20,567 nucleotides of DNA, from positions 1-20,567 of the IMG/VR virus record IMGVR_UViG_3300002835_001370; one strand, given 5' to 3'. The stretch is from a virus. A program made the translations under genes and the position numbers. The notes beneath the pieces were generated by a model. It was given only the letters and a program-made list of their open reading frames with translations, was not told where the DNA came from and searched no databases. Shown here piece after piece: positions 5,528-12,747 of this stretch (the first letter of the stretch is position 1; each line of letters starts with the position of its first letter).

Positions 5528-6747
5528 AGTTCTGCACTCCATCCGATATAAGAATTAGCGTTGTTTCCGTATGCTTCTGCAACATCTCCAGCGGTTAAAA
5601 CTGAGGTGCCGTGTGTGTAAGTCACAGTCGTAGTTGTTGGAGTTGCGTAGGTAATTGCCCAAGTTCCAGTATTTACTGTGCCACCTGTTCGCGGAATTGA
5701 AACAGTAAGATTTTGAGTAACTAATCCAGTTGGAGTTGTACGGATTTGCACGGGATTGATTAATGTATATCTTACTGATGTTCCCGAATATACCGCACCT
5801 GTAGTAAAGAAATTAACGCCTAAGGCATTTTGATAGTAATACCTTTGACAAGCGGCTAATTCTCCTTGGATTGTTGCGCCAGCGCGTGAGAATTGTGTGG
5901 CTACTGAACCGACCTCTAGTTGAACACCAGTTACTTCATAATAATCAGCAGCCCCAGCAGTACCGACAGGCACATTACTAAGTTGTAGTCCAACCTCTGT
6001 TGCAGTTGCCGCGATTGTTGCCGTATAGGTAAATCGTTGCCAAGTGGTTGTTAATGTTGCGGTGTCACTTATGACATTTGTCGAACCTGTGTAACCTGCT
6101 GTAATAACATTTTGGTCTGTTCCAGTGCCACTTCTTAAAAGAACTGAAAGCGCATTTGAAGCAGTTGAATAATTAGCACCTGCTCGCGCATAAAAAGAAA
6201 GAGTCACAGTCTTGCCAGCCAAAGGAATTGAGTTGACAGTTTCTAAAGATTGTCCAAGATAAATTGTATTGGTCGCAGTATTTCCGCTATCGCGCTGAAC
6301 TCTTGCACAATACTGAATAAAAGGCAGATTAGTTGTATCGCCAGTTACTTGTCGGCTAACCGTTGAACCTGCAACCGCCCGATAACCTTGCCAGCGGTCT
6401 GAGGTATAAGCGCTAGTCGTCAAGGCAATAGAAGTTCCACGCTGCCAAATGTCCATACCGCCGTTGATAAAGAAATTGCGACCAGCAGCCATTGAACCTT
6501 GATAGCGCAAGCCTGTTGAAGTGGAACTATCTGCTACGAGTGTCTCGCCATTAGACCCAGCCGCAAGACGGCTAAAGGTATCTGCTCCAGTACCAGCAAC
6601 AAGGTCACCCTTGGCATCAATAGCGGTAGCCATTGTATTGGTAAGTGTTACATCTCCCGATGTACCACCACCTGTTAATCCTGTACCTGCTGTTACGCCT
6701 TGAATGTCAGCAGATGCATTGTCTGCATTTACGCGGGCTTTAGTCAT
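5524..6747 (-). CDS. Tail fibre / receptor-binding protein with carbohydrate-binding-like domain
   Basis: A 407-residue fibre protein. The N-terminal 85 residues are Gly/Thr-rich (GTGLTGGG, then the DAKGDL module at 44-49), typical of a phage fibre shaft. From about residue 92 a beta-sandwich begins with FFINGGMDIWQRGTS, a well-known phage-fibre motif, followed by TSDRW, LSFYARAGAN and a segment with YYEVTGVQLEVGS and ELAACQRYYY near residues 266-305. This is a family of spike or fibre domains thought to bind surface glycans. The last 100 residues form a separate Thr-rich beta domain. The start has an AGAGG site and overlaps the preceding gene by 8 bases. It is one of three receptor-binding candidates in the window. 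Confidence 0.88.
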   Translation of the reverse strand: MTKARVNADNASADIQGVTAGTGLTGGGTSGDVTLTNTMATAIDAKGDLVAGTGADTFSRLAAGSNGETLVADSSTSTGLRYQGSMAAGRNFFINGGMDIWQRGTSIALTTSAYTSDRWQGYRAVAGSTVSRQVTGDTTNLPFIQYCARVQRDSGNTATNTIYLGQSLETVNSIPLAGKTVTLSFYARAGANYSTASNALSVLLRSGTGTDQNVITAGYTGSTNVISDTATLTTTWQRFTYTATIAATATEVGLQLSNVPVGTAGAADYYEVTGVQLEVGSVATQFSRAGATIQGELAACQRYYYQNALGVNFFTTGAVYSGTSVRYTLINPVQIRTTPTGLVTQNLTVSIPRTGGTVNTGTWAITYATPTTTTVTYTHGTSVLTAGDVAEAYGNNANSYIGWSAEL

Positions 6748-7021
6748 TGGTTACCTCTGGTTCTAGTGCTGCAAGTCTTGCTTCCATCATTGCAGTATTT
6801 TCATTTGCTATACCAATTTCGTATAGGTAATCAAGAGTTGGTGCAGTAAATGTTGCTCCATCGTATGTTGACCACATAGCAGGGATAGTTTCTCCTACCC
6901 ATACAGCATCATCAAAACCCTGCTCTTGCGCTACCGCATCTGCCAATGCCTCATCTTGTGAGGCAAAGACTGCAATGTTTGCAACTCTGTTGTCTTTAAG
7001 AAATACATAGTGTTGTTCCAT
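6740..7021 (-). CDS. Small acidic protein, possible tail-fibre assembly chaperone
   Basis: A 93-residue acidic protein beginning MEQHYVFLKDNRVANIAVFA, with two strands around a charged turn, then a helical DEALADAVAQEQG segment, a WSTYDGATFTAP strand section, and a C-terminal helix (NENTAMMEARLAALE). The pattern of a short beta start describing position-like values, a [YF]DG-x-F segment and a terminal coiled coil is common in small proteins encoded beside fibre genes, some of which act as fibre chaperones. ATG 7021 has GGAG six bases upstream; four in-frame codons before it lack a site. It lies between the polyglycine adhesin and the second fibre, overlapping the latter by 8 bases. Confidence 0.65.
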   Translation of the reverse strand: MEQHYVFLKDNRVANIAVFASQDEALADAVAQEQGFDDAVWVGETIPAMWSTYDGATFTAPTLDYLYEIGIANENTAMMEARLAALEPEVTND

Positions 7022-7023
7022 AA

Positions 7024-7827
7024 TTAACTCCAATAAGTAACTCGTGCATAACCTGAACCACCTGCGCCACCTGGAGCACCACCACCACCTGTGCCAGCAC
7101 CGCCACCGCCACCGCCTGTATTGGCAGTTCCTGCAGTACCTGCGCCATCATTGGCTCCGCCGTTTCCACCGCCTGATGAACCAGTACCAAAAGATGTGCC
7201 AAGATTGAGTCCTGCCCCGCCACCTCCGCCGCCTGCAAAACCACTAACGCCTGCACCGCCTTTGCCCGCCCAACCATAGGAAATGCTAATGGAAACACCG
7301 CCACCTCCGCCTTGGCTGCCATTTCCACCTGATAGAATATTTGCAGCACTCAGTGCTGAGCCAGCAATTGCGTCTCCACCGCCTTCTCCTGCACCGCCGC
7401 CGCCGCCACCAGCGCCACTGCTACTAGCAAAACCACCACCGCCACCGCAGCCGCCTGCTAATCCAGTGGCGTTATGACGACCACCGCCACCTCCAGTTGC
7501 CGTGGCTAGTGCACCAAAAGTTGTATTGCCACCGTTACCGCCAGCATTACCACCTGATGCCCCTGCGGTTCCGCCAGCGCCAATGGTTACTGTATATGCA
7601 GTATTAGGAACAACTGTTAAAGTTCTTGAAACAATACCACCGCCGCCGCCACCGCCGCAGCCGTGTCCGCTACCTGAGCCACCGCCACCCCCACCGCCAC
7701 CAGCAACCATAAATAGTTCAATTGTTGTGACATTTGCAGGAGCAGTCCAAGTTCCAGTGGAAGTTATTACATCTACCTTTTGAGTTAATGCTGCTGCGCT
7801 TGGCGCAGGAAATACTGATAGACCCAT
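7024..7827 (-). CDS. Glycine-rich tail adhesin candidate
   Basis: A 267-residue protein. Residues 1-20 are an ordinary N-terminal segment, followed by the Gly_rich-type strand motif TGTWTAPANVTTIELFMVAG at about 24-43. Nearly all of the rest is glycine runs of four to eight residues separated by short varied loops (HGC, RHNATGLA, VSISISYGWAGK, LNLGTSFGT). It ends GYARVTYWS. Such glycine-run proteins can fold as polyglycine II helix bundles; in phage S16 the gp38 adhesin uses that fold with the loops contacting the receptor. I chose ATG 7827 (GAGGT upstream) because the open frame above it is an out-of-frame shadow of the neighbouring gene. The DNA is markedly richer in G on the coding strand than its neighbours. 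Confidence 0.8.
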   Translation of the reverse strand: MGLSVFPAPSAAALTQKVDVITSTGTWTAPANVTTIELFMVAGGGGGGGGSGSGHGCGGGGGGGIVSRTLTVVPNTAYTVTIGAGGTAGASGGNAGGNGGNTTFGALATATGGGGGRHNATGLAGGCGGGGGFASSSGAGGGGGGAGEGGGDAIAGSALSAANILSGGNGSQGGGGGVSISISYGWAGKGGAGVSGFAGGGGGGAGLNLGTSFGTGSSGGGNGGANDGAGTAGTANTGGGGGGAGTGGGGAPGGAGGSGYARVTYWS

Positions 7828-7828
7828 A

Positions 7829-8134
7829 TTAAGATACCTCAATTCCGCTAATGTGGAAGTTAATTGATGTTGCAGATGCTCCACCAGTAATAACATTTGT
7901 AGCAGCAAGTACTTGCTTAAGGTCAATGTATACTGTTGTATTTGCTGCAATCGCTGCTGTTGTATGCAGTGCAGTACCAGCAAGTCCTAATGTAAAGGTA
8001 CCTGCAGTTCCTGCTGTATTAGTCACAGCAATGCTGCTTACGATTGTTGTTGTAGCAGAAGGAACTGTGTAAAGAGTTGTTCCTACTGTAGTTGTTGCTG
8101 CTCCACGGAACAGCGCCTTGGTTGTTGTTGGCAT
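7829..8134 (-). CDS. Small beta-rich virion protein
   Basis: A 101-residue protein rich in Thr and Ala, opening MPTTTKALFRGAATTTVG and continuing with strands of alternating hydrophobics (IVSSIAVTNT, TFTLGLAGTAL, NTTVYIDLKQVL) to a final INFHISGIEVS. This reads as a single small beta-sandwich. Similar short proteins are common among tail genes of aquatic phages and could cap or decorate a fibre. The ribosome-binding site is AAAGGGAGTAAGTA. The stop is one base before the start of the polyglycine gene. Confidence 0.65.
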   Translation of the reverse strand: MPTTTKALFRGAATTTVGTTLYTVPSATTTIVSSIAVTNTAGTAGTFTLGLAGTALHTTAAIAANTTVYIDLKQVLAATNVITGGASATSINFHISGIEVS

Positions 8135-8149
8135 TACTTACTCCCTTTC

Positions 8150-10300
8150 TTAGAGTGCGCCCATTAAAATTAAGGCTAGTTCGTCTGTTAAACTTCCAGG
8201 ACCATTTGTTCCACTTAGAACTATGTCTCCAGTTGTAGTGATAGTTCCGCTTGCAGTTGTTGTTCCTGTAATTGTTGCATTACTCAGCGTTAAAGCGGTA
8301 ACTGTTGACACAGTTGTACCAGAAGTAATTGTTGTTGTTCCTAGTGTAGGTGCTGAGTAACCAGCAGCAGGTGTAACCCAAGTTACGCCAAGTGCTGTTG
8401 TAGATGCAGCAGTAAGCACTTGACCATCAGTTCCTACTGAAAGTTTACCTGGTGTATCTGCACTGCTTGCTACAATTAAATCACCCTTAGCATCAAGTAT
8501 GCTATTAGGAATTGCTGTTGCAACATCAAATGCTGTAAAGGTAATAATTTCTAGCACATCACCTGATACTAGCGCTGGGCTTAGTGAGGCAATGCTTGTG
8601 CCGTTAGTTGCCGTGTAGTCTTGAGAACGAACAAGCAGTACACCATTAAGGTATACCTGCTCCTTGCCTACCAAATACGATAGCGTTACGCCGTTGTCAT
8701 CTGGACCAGACTCTGAGGTTTCTCCGCCTGCTGCTGTGTAGCGGTAGCGGAAGATGTCTGCAGTTGAGGAGATACTTCCCCAAGCAGAACCCTTCCAAAC
8801 ATACATAGCATTATCTACTGTATTCCAGTAAAGAGCACCAGTAATAAGTGGGTTACCGTCATTATCCACTGTAGGCGGAGTTGACTTAGAACCTAAGTAA
8901 CGGTCATCGAACTCATCATAAGTTGTTGCTGCACTTGTTGCCGATGTAGCAGCAGATGCAGCACTTGTCGCTGCAGCAGATGCGGAAGCAGCAGCAGCCG
9001 ATGTTGAGGCTGCAGCAGATGAAGCAGAAGTTGCAGCAGAGTTAGCGCTAGTCAAAGCAGATGATGCACTGGTTGCCGCAGCGGTAGCAGATGCACTTGC
9101 ATTAGATGCCTGAGCAATAGCAATAGATGCAGCGCTATCTGCGCTTGTAGCGCTTGTTGCTGCTGCTGTTGCAGATGCTGCTGCACTAGCAGCACTTGTT
9201 GCTGCTGCCGTAACAGATGCTGCTGCAGATGTTGCTGATGTTGCTGCAGCCGTTGCGCTTGCAGCAGCGCTAGTTGCACTTGTTGCTGCTGCGCTTGCTG
9301 AGTTAGCAGATGCTGTTGCTGATGCTGCAGCGCTTGTAGCGCTGGTAGCAGCAGCAGTTGCAGATGCAGCAGCACTGGTTGCGCTAGTTGCTGCAGCAGT
9401 AGCAGAAGCCGCTGCTGAGGTTGCACTTGTAGCAGCAGCACTTGCGCTAGTAGCAGAAGCAGATGCCGATGATGCGGCAGCAGAAGCACTAGCAGCAGCG
9501 CTTGTGGCTGATGTGGCTGCTGCTGTTGCACTGGCTGCAGCAGAGGCTGCGCTGATAGCGGCAGATGTTGCAGAGCCAAGGATGCTATCTACATAAATCT
9601 TAGGTGTAGCAGATGAGTCAACCATGCCTGCGCTAGATAGACCAGTGATGACTGGACTGCCTGAGATAGTAGGGCTGACAAAGGTTGCAGCAGATGCTGT
9701 GAATGAACCAGTCAATGTGCTAGTTGAGATAGTAGAACTTGTTACAGTTACAGAAGTAAATGTTCCACCAGTGACAGTAGCAGTTGAAGTTACTGCTCCA
9801 CTGATAGTAGCGCCATTGATGGTTGGTGTTGTAAGAGTCTTTTGTGTAAGTGTTTGTGCTTTGAGAGTTCCAACGATTACACCATCGCCTGTTGCAATAC
9901 CATGCACATGTGTCTGGTTTGCCGCATCAAGAATGATTTGGTCAATATCAAAACCACGAGCAGCAATATGGTTTTCTGACTCACGGAAGTCTCGACCTGA
10001 TACACCATGGCGAACAACTGCTCCTGCGGAGTGTGCTACGCCCTGTGTGCCATCTGCACCACGGTATACGCTAAGTGTTGTACCTGAGCCTGCAAAGACT
10101 GTTAGTACTTCTTCCTTAGATGTATCTGGGTCAACGATAAGGGTGTATGGGTAGGAAGTTGGGAAACCGCTGACAGAGCCAACGATGAACGAGGTGTTTG
10201 CTGCACCTTGTGCCTGTGCTCCAATAGCACCTGATAGTGCTGTTTCGATTGCGGTTGAGGAGTAGTACCGTGCTGGGGAGCCTGGGTCGCCTGCTGCCAT
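8150..10300 (-). CDS. Long tail fibre with Ala/Ser repeat shaft
   Basis: A 716-residue fibre. Residues 1-110 form a beta-rich head with a conserved-looking RGADGT...H segment (80-90), probably the virion-attachment end. Residues 150-242 are Thr/Ser-rich with repeated T-x-T strands. Residues 243-459 are an Ala/Ser/Thr repeat in a 7- or 14-residue period, the rod. YDEFDDRYLG (461-470) with GALYWNTVDNAMYVWKGSAW (488-507) is a segment typical of phage tail fibres. A second domain has YLNGVLLVRSQDYTATNG (550-567), then the DAKGDL module (603-608), and a Thr-rich C-terminal tip. It starts at ATG 10300. It is the main candidate for the side fibre that makes first host contact. Confidence 0.88.
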   Translation of the reverse strand: MAAGDPGSPARYYSSTAIETALSGAIGAQAQGAANTSFIVGSVSGFPTSYPYTLIVDPDTSKEEVLTVFAGSGTTLSVYRGADGTQGVAHSAGAVVRHGVSGRDFRESENHIAARGFDIDQIILDAANQTHVHGIATGDGVIVGTLKAQTLTQKTLTTPTINGATISGAVTSTATVTGGTFTSVTVTSSTISTSTLTGSFTASAATFVSPTISGSPVITGLSSAGMVDSSATPKIYVDSILGSATSAAISAASAAASATAAATSATSAAASASAAASSASASATSASAAATSATSAAASATAAATSATSAAASATAAATSATSAAASATASANSASAAATSATSAAASATAAATSATSAAASVTAAATSAASAAASATAAATSATSADSAASIAIAQASNASASATAAATSASSALTSANSAATSASSAAASTSAAAASASAAATSAASAATSATSAATTYDEFDDRYLGSKSTPPTVDNDGNPLITGALYWNTVDNAMYVWKGSAWGSISSTADIFRYRYTAAGGETSESGPDDNGVTLSYLVGKEQVYLNGVLLVRSQDYTATNGTSIASLSPALVSGDVLEIITFTAFDVATAIPNSILDAKGDLIVASSADTPGKLSVGTDGQVLTAASTTALGVTWVTPAAGYSAPTLGTTTITSGTTVSTVTALTLSNATITGTTTASGTITTTGDIVLSGTNGPGSLTDELALILMGAL
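8924..9574 (-). repeat. Ala/Ser/Thr coding repeat, 21/42-bp period
   Basis: Codes for residues 243-459 of the long tail fibre. The recurring unit is AAATSATSAAASAT (14 residues, made of two degenerate heptads), with central copies nearly identical. Codons vary among GCA, GCT, GCC and GCG, so the repetition is stronger in protein than in DNA. Confidence 0.85.
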
Positions 10301-10308
10301 TTTTTAAC

Positions 10309-11205
10309 CTATCTCTGGTAGTGGGAACGGATTGGATGTTGACGGCGTTGGTTGTCCGCCACTTCGTTTAAACGCTGCTGGTAGATGTTGTATAAGAATC
10401 TGGAAGCGTTCTGTCCAGAACCTACTGGTCGCACACCATCAATAAAGTCTGCAGATGCAGATTGAGGACCAAGGCGTGAAGGGTCCAAGAATGAAATCAT
10501 GCGGAAGGCTGCGCCATAGATGACTACATCTTCTGAGTATGAAGGCATGCCAGTTGTTGTCTCATATACATCAGCGCCATTGACCATAAGGGTTGGGCGC
10601 TTTGAGTAGAACACATGCACTGTCTGTCCAGGCACAATGCCTGCGTAAACGCTAATGCTACGAGCAGTTGAATAAGCATCTGTATCTGCTGAGCGGTCTA
10701 AGTTGTAAGCACGCACTGGCATCCACTCTTTTGTTGGTCCTACTGTTGAGTAGGTAACACTGAGTGCGTTCTGGAAATCTGCAGGCAACTGGTATGTAGT
10801 ACGGGCTGCAATAAATTTAAAGTCAAAACTGCCAGTAGCAAATACCATTGGGTACATGGCATCAATAGTGTTGTTAATAGCCTTCTTAATTTCATTGCGT
10901 GGGAACAATGGTGAGGCTGTTAACTTTGCGTTTTGAGCATGTGTTGCAGCGGTAGTACCACGCTGTCCACGACCCCACGGTGCAAGGGTAAGAGTGTTGG
11001 CTACATTGTCTGTGTTATTAACAAATACAATTTCATCATCAATCTGTACATAACCACGACCAATGCCTGATGCATCATAAACATAAAGAGTTGTTGATGT
11101 GGTTGTAGCACTGGTGGTAAGCCAAGTGCTTGGCTCAGTGTTTTCTGTGTAGCCATGCAGTACCGCTTCAACGCGGTCTGCTAGTTCATTAAATGTTGAA
11201 CTCAT
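10309..11205 (-). CDS. Virion structural protein, adaptor-like
   Basis: A 298-residue protein between the head genes and the fibre genes. The N-terminal helix (FNELADRVEAVLHGY) is followed by a beta module at about residues 37-99 with DDEIVFV and GRGQRGTTAATH. Then come an amphipathic helix with FPRNEIKKAINNTIDAMYP (101-119), a strand region with TTYQLPADF, and a helical C-terminal third ending in a basic tail (NQRRQHPIRSHYQR). The alternation of short helices and a beta insert, and the position after the capsid region, suggest a head-to-tail adaptor or gatekeeper. The start has AGGAG nine bases upstream and overlaps the previous stop as ATGA. The exact role is not certain. Confidence 0.6.
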   Translation of the reverse strand: MSSTFNELADRVEAVLHGYTENTEPSTWLTTSATTTSTTLYVYDASGIGRGYVQIDDEIVFVNNTDNVANTLTLAPWGRGQRGTTAATHAQNAKLTASPLFPRNEIKKAINNTIDAMYPMVFATGSFDFKFIAARTTYQLPADFQNALSVTYSTVGPTKEWMPVRAYNLDRSADTDAYSTARSISVYAGIVPGQTVHVFYSKRPTLMVNGADVYETTTGMPSYSEDVVIYGAAFRMISFLDPSRLGPQSASADFIDGVRPVGSGQNASRFLYNIYQQRLNEVADNQRRQHPIRSHYQR

Positions 11206-11477
11206 AGGTCAATGCTCCTTAGGGCTACGACTCCTGATAATCCAGTAGTTCCTGCTAACTCATTGCAGATGGCGTTGTAGTCTTTATAGTCATCTGGCTG
11301 GCGTGTTGAATCAGCCTTGTAATTAAGAGCAGCAATAAGACCCAAACCAGATGTGCCAGCCCATGCGTTAGCAGCACCTTGTTCAACTTTGTATGCTGTC
11401 ATTACTGGGTAGGTTCCACCATTTGCAAGACGATTAAGTTCGTCTGCTAATGAACTTCCTGCTCTACCTGTTGCCAT
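11202..11477 (-). CDS. Hypothetical 91-residue head-region protein
   Basis: A 91-residue soluble protein opening MATGRAGSSLADELNRLANG, with helices around a central hydrophobic GLGLIAALNYKA segment and a helical YNAICNELAGTTGLSGVVAL end. The start at 11477 overlaps the preceding TAA by one base (TAATG), with AAAGG upstream. I have seen similar short proteins near phage connector genes, but I cannot name the family. Its location just before the adaptor-like gene suggests a virion or assembly role. Confidence 0.6.
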   Translation of the reverse strand: MATGRAGSSLADELNRLANGGTYPVMTAYKVEQGAANAWAGTSGLGLIAALNYKADSTRQPDDYKDYNAICNELAGTTGLSGVVALRSIDL

Positions 11478-11635
11478 TACTTAGCCTTTCTCCGTGCTGC
11501 TGCGTTGTCCACAAGGTTTGGATATGGTCTGCCAGCCTTCTTAGCCGCTGCCTTAGCCTTAGCCTTCTGTGCCGATGTCAACGGTGTTGACTTCTTCTTA
11601 GGGTTTGGCTTGTCCCAAAATGCTTTCTTCTTCAC
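11477..11635 (-). CDS. 52-residue very basic Lys/Ala protein
   Basis: GTG start at 11635, overlapping the preceding TGA (GTGA), and TAA at 11479-11477. The protein begins KKKAFWDKPNPKKK and continues AQKAKAKAAAKKAGR to a C-terminal ARRKAK: 17 of 52 residues are Lys or Arg and only two are acidic. The Lys/Ala pattern resembles histone H1 tails and could bind DNA or RNA non-specifically. It is the first of three adjacent basic small genes when read from the adaptor side. Confidence 0.65.
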   Translation of the reverse strand: MKKKAFWDKPNPKKKSTPLTSAQKAKAKAAAKKAGRPYPNLVDNAAARRKAK

Positions 11636-11898
11636 CACTTCACCTTGTCTGCCCAGTACGCTGCAGACATCTTTCCTTTGGCAATGTTCTTAGCGTGACG
11701 GGCTTTGAATGATGCTTGACGGGCACTTGGCTTTCTATCGCCAGTTACCCCTTGCTGACCAAAACGAATGGTCTTAACTTGGCTACCATCTTTGGCAACC
11801 ACAACATGTGACTTAGTTGGGTGAGAGGGAGTGCGCTTTGGCTTGTTAAAGCCAGACACTCCCGCTCGTGTCAACCGTGAATCTTTCTTACTTGCCAC
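11632..11898 (-). CDS. Small basic phage protein (DUF6321-like, tentative)
   Basis: An 88-residue basic protein. It opens with a lysine-rich segment and SRLTRAGVSGFNKPKRTP, then a strand pair (HVVVAKDG, VKTIRFGQQG), then the helical conserved-looking tail RKPSARQASFKARHAKNIAK (55-74) and WADKVKW. I recall this TRAG...RKSFxAR pattern from small proteins in aquatic phage structural regions, tentatively DUF6321. GTG 11898 is taken as the start because it sits at the end of the previous gene (11-base overlap) and the sequence above it belongs to that gene's other frame. The function is unknown; the charge suggests nucleic-acid contact. Confidence 0.6.
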   Translation of the reverse strand: MASKKDSRLTRAGVSGFNKPKRTPSHPTKSHVVVAKDGSQVKTIRFGQQGVTGDRKPSARQASFKARHAKNIAKGKMSAAYWADKVKW

Positions 11899-12058
11899 GC
11901 TTCTTAGCGGCTTTCTTCTTAGCCATGCCAGCCTCTGACATAGCAATAGCAACTGCCTGCTTCTTAGACTTAACTACAGGTCCACCCTTGCCAGAGTGTA
12001 GAGTTCCGCGTTTAAACTCACCCATGACCTTGCCGACTTTTTTAGTAGCCTTCTTCAT
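11888..12058 (-). CDS. DUF6496-family basic protein
   Basis: A 56-residue protein carrying the DUF6496 signature: KVGKVMGEFKRGTLHSGKGG (7-26), then KSKKQAVAIAMSEAG (30-44), followed by a Lys/Ala tail (MAKKKAAKKRGK). The family is widespread in bacteria and phages and has no assigned function. ATG 12058 is preferred, with AAAAGG nine bases upstream; an ATG three codons earlier directly abuts that site. It overlaps the CIECGC gene by 17 bases and the following gene by 11. Confidence 0.78.
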   Translation of the reverse strand: MKKATKKVGKVMGEFKRGTLHSGKGGPVVKSKKQAVAIAMSEAGMAKKKAAKKRGK

Positions 12059-12218
12059 TCTTGTCATCCTTTTCTGCCATAGGTCCTTCTTCGCCAATGC
12101 GAACAATCTTGATGTTGTTATACAGAGCAATGTTTGCCTCCGCTGGGGCAGCGTTTAGAGCGCGACCGCCTACACCGTAGGGGTTTACTGAGCCGTAGCA
12201 TCCACATTCAATGCACAT
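12042..12218 (-). CDS. 58-residue protein with N-terminal CxxCxC motif
   Basis: A small gene from ATG 12218 (GAGG seven bases upstream, two bases after the previous stop) to TAA 12044-12042. The protein begins MCIECGCYGSVNPYGVGG, putting three cysteines in its first seven residues, then a short helical part (NAAPAEANIALYN), a strand (IKIVRIGEEGP) and an acidic tail (AEKDDKNEEGY). The cysteine trio could bind a metal alone or as a dimer. It is unlike its basic neighbours in charge. No function is recognised. Confidence 0.65.
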   Translation of the reverse strand: MCIECGCYGSVNPYGVGGRALNAAPAEANIALYNNIKIVRIGEEGPMAEKDDKNEEGY

Positions 12219-12220
12219 AA

Positions 12221-12469
12221 TTAGTCCTCATCTTCATTTTCGTAGGGGTCGAACAGTGGTATATGGTCTGGGTTAATTGGCTTAGGAAGAATCCAATCAG
12301 GGTATGAATCTCTATCCATAATGAGTGTCATGACAACTGACTCAGGAAAGCCTGCTTTTTTAAGCGCTTTCCAATATTCATTAAGTGCAATACAGTACGC
12401 TTCTAAAGGTCCGTAATTGTCATCAACAACTTGAACTTTTTTGCTTACTGGTTTTTTTCTGGCAGCCAT
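12221..12469 (-). CDS. 82-residue hypothetical protein, basic start and acidic end
   Basis: The protein opens with a lysine-rich MAARKKPVSKKVQVVDDNYG, then a helix (LEAYCIALNEYWKALKKAG) and a SVVMTLIMDRDSYPDWILPK segment, ending with an acidic FDPYENEDED tail. The very strong ribosome-binding site TAGGAGGGGTA overlaps the stop of the preceding gene. The amphipathic helix and polar ends suggest a small assembly factor or a virion protein. Confidence 0.6.
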   Translation of the reverse strand: MAARKKPVSKKVQVVDDNYGPLEAYCIALNEYWKALKKAGFPESVVMTLIMDRDSYPDWILPKPINPDHIPLFDPYENEDED

Positions 12470-12477
12470 TACCCCTC

Positions 12478-12747
12478 CTATTTGAATGTTCCCGTATTAC
12501 CGTCAAAGGCTTTACCAACCTTGTCGGAAATTCTTACCGCTTCTTGAACCTTTGCCATGGTTGTTCCTGCTGGTTGAATACCTTGAGCACGAGCATCCTT
12601 ATAGGCTTTTAGTTCTGCATCCCACTTGCTCGTAGACATTGCTACTTTAGAGTTGGCATCGCCTACTCCCATTTCAAGTGTTGTAACCTTGCATCCAAAG
12701 CAACCCTCAACATATACAGGGTGCGTTTGTCTTTGATGTAAATTCAT
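12478..12747 (-). CDS. 89-residue hypothetical protein with CxxC motif
   Basis: The protein begins MNLHQRQTHPVYVEGCFGCK, with C16-x2-C19 near two histidines, then GVGDAN, a helix (KWDAELKAYKDARAQG), IQPAGTTMAKVQEAVRISDK and a short C-terminal tail. A CFGCK start followed by a W..EL.AY..AR..G-IQPAGT core recurs in small proteins of actinobacteriophages as far as I recall. A single CxxC with nearby His could bind zinc. AGAGG lies seven bases before the ATG, which overlaps the previous TAA by one base. Confidence 0.65.
   Translation of the reverse strand: MNLHQRQTHPVYVEGCFGCKVTTLEMGVGDANSKVAMSTSKWDAELKAYKDARAQGIQPAGTTMAKVQEAVRISDKVGKAFDGNTGTFK

Noticed and set aside
7091-7783. Plus-strand proline-rich open frames opposite the glycine-rich gene.
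   Set aside because: They are complements of glycine codon runs; no start signals, and composition is explained by the minus-strand gene.
9052-9579. Minus-strand Leu/Gln-rich open frame within the long fibre gene.
   Set aside because: Frame-shifted reading of the Ala/Ser repeat; it has no independent support.
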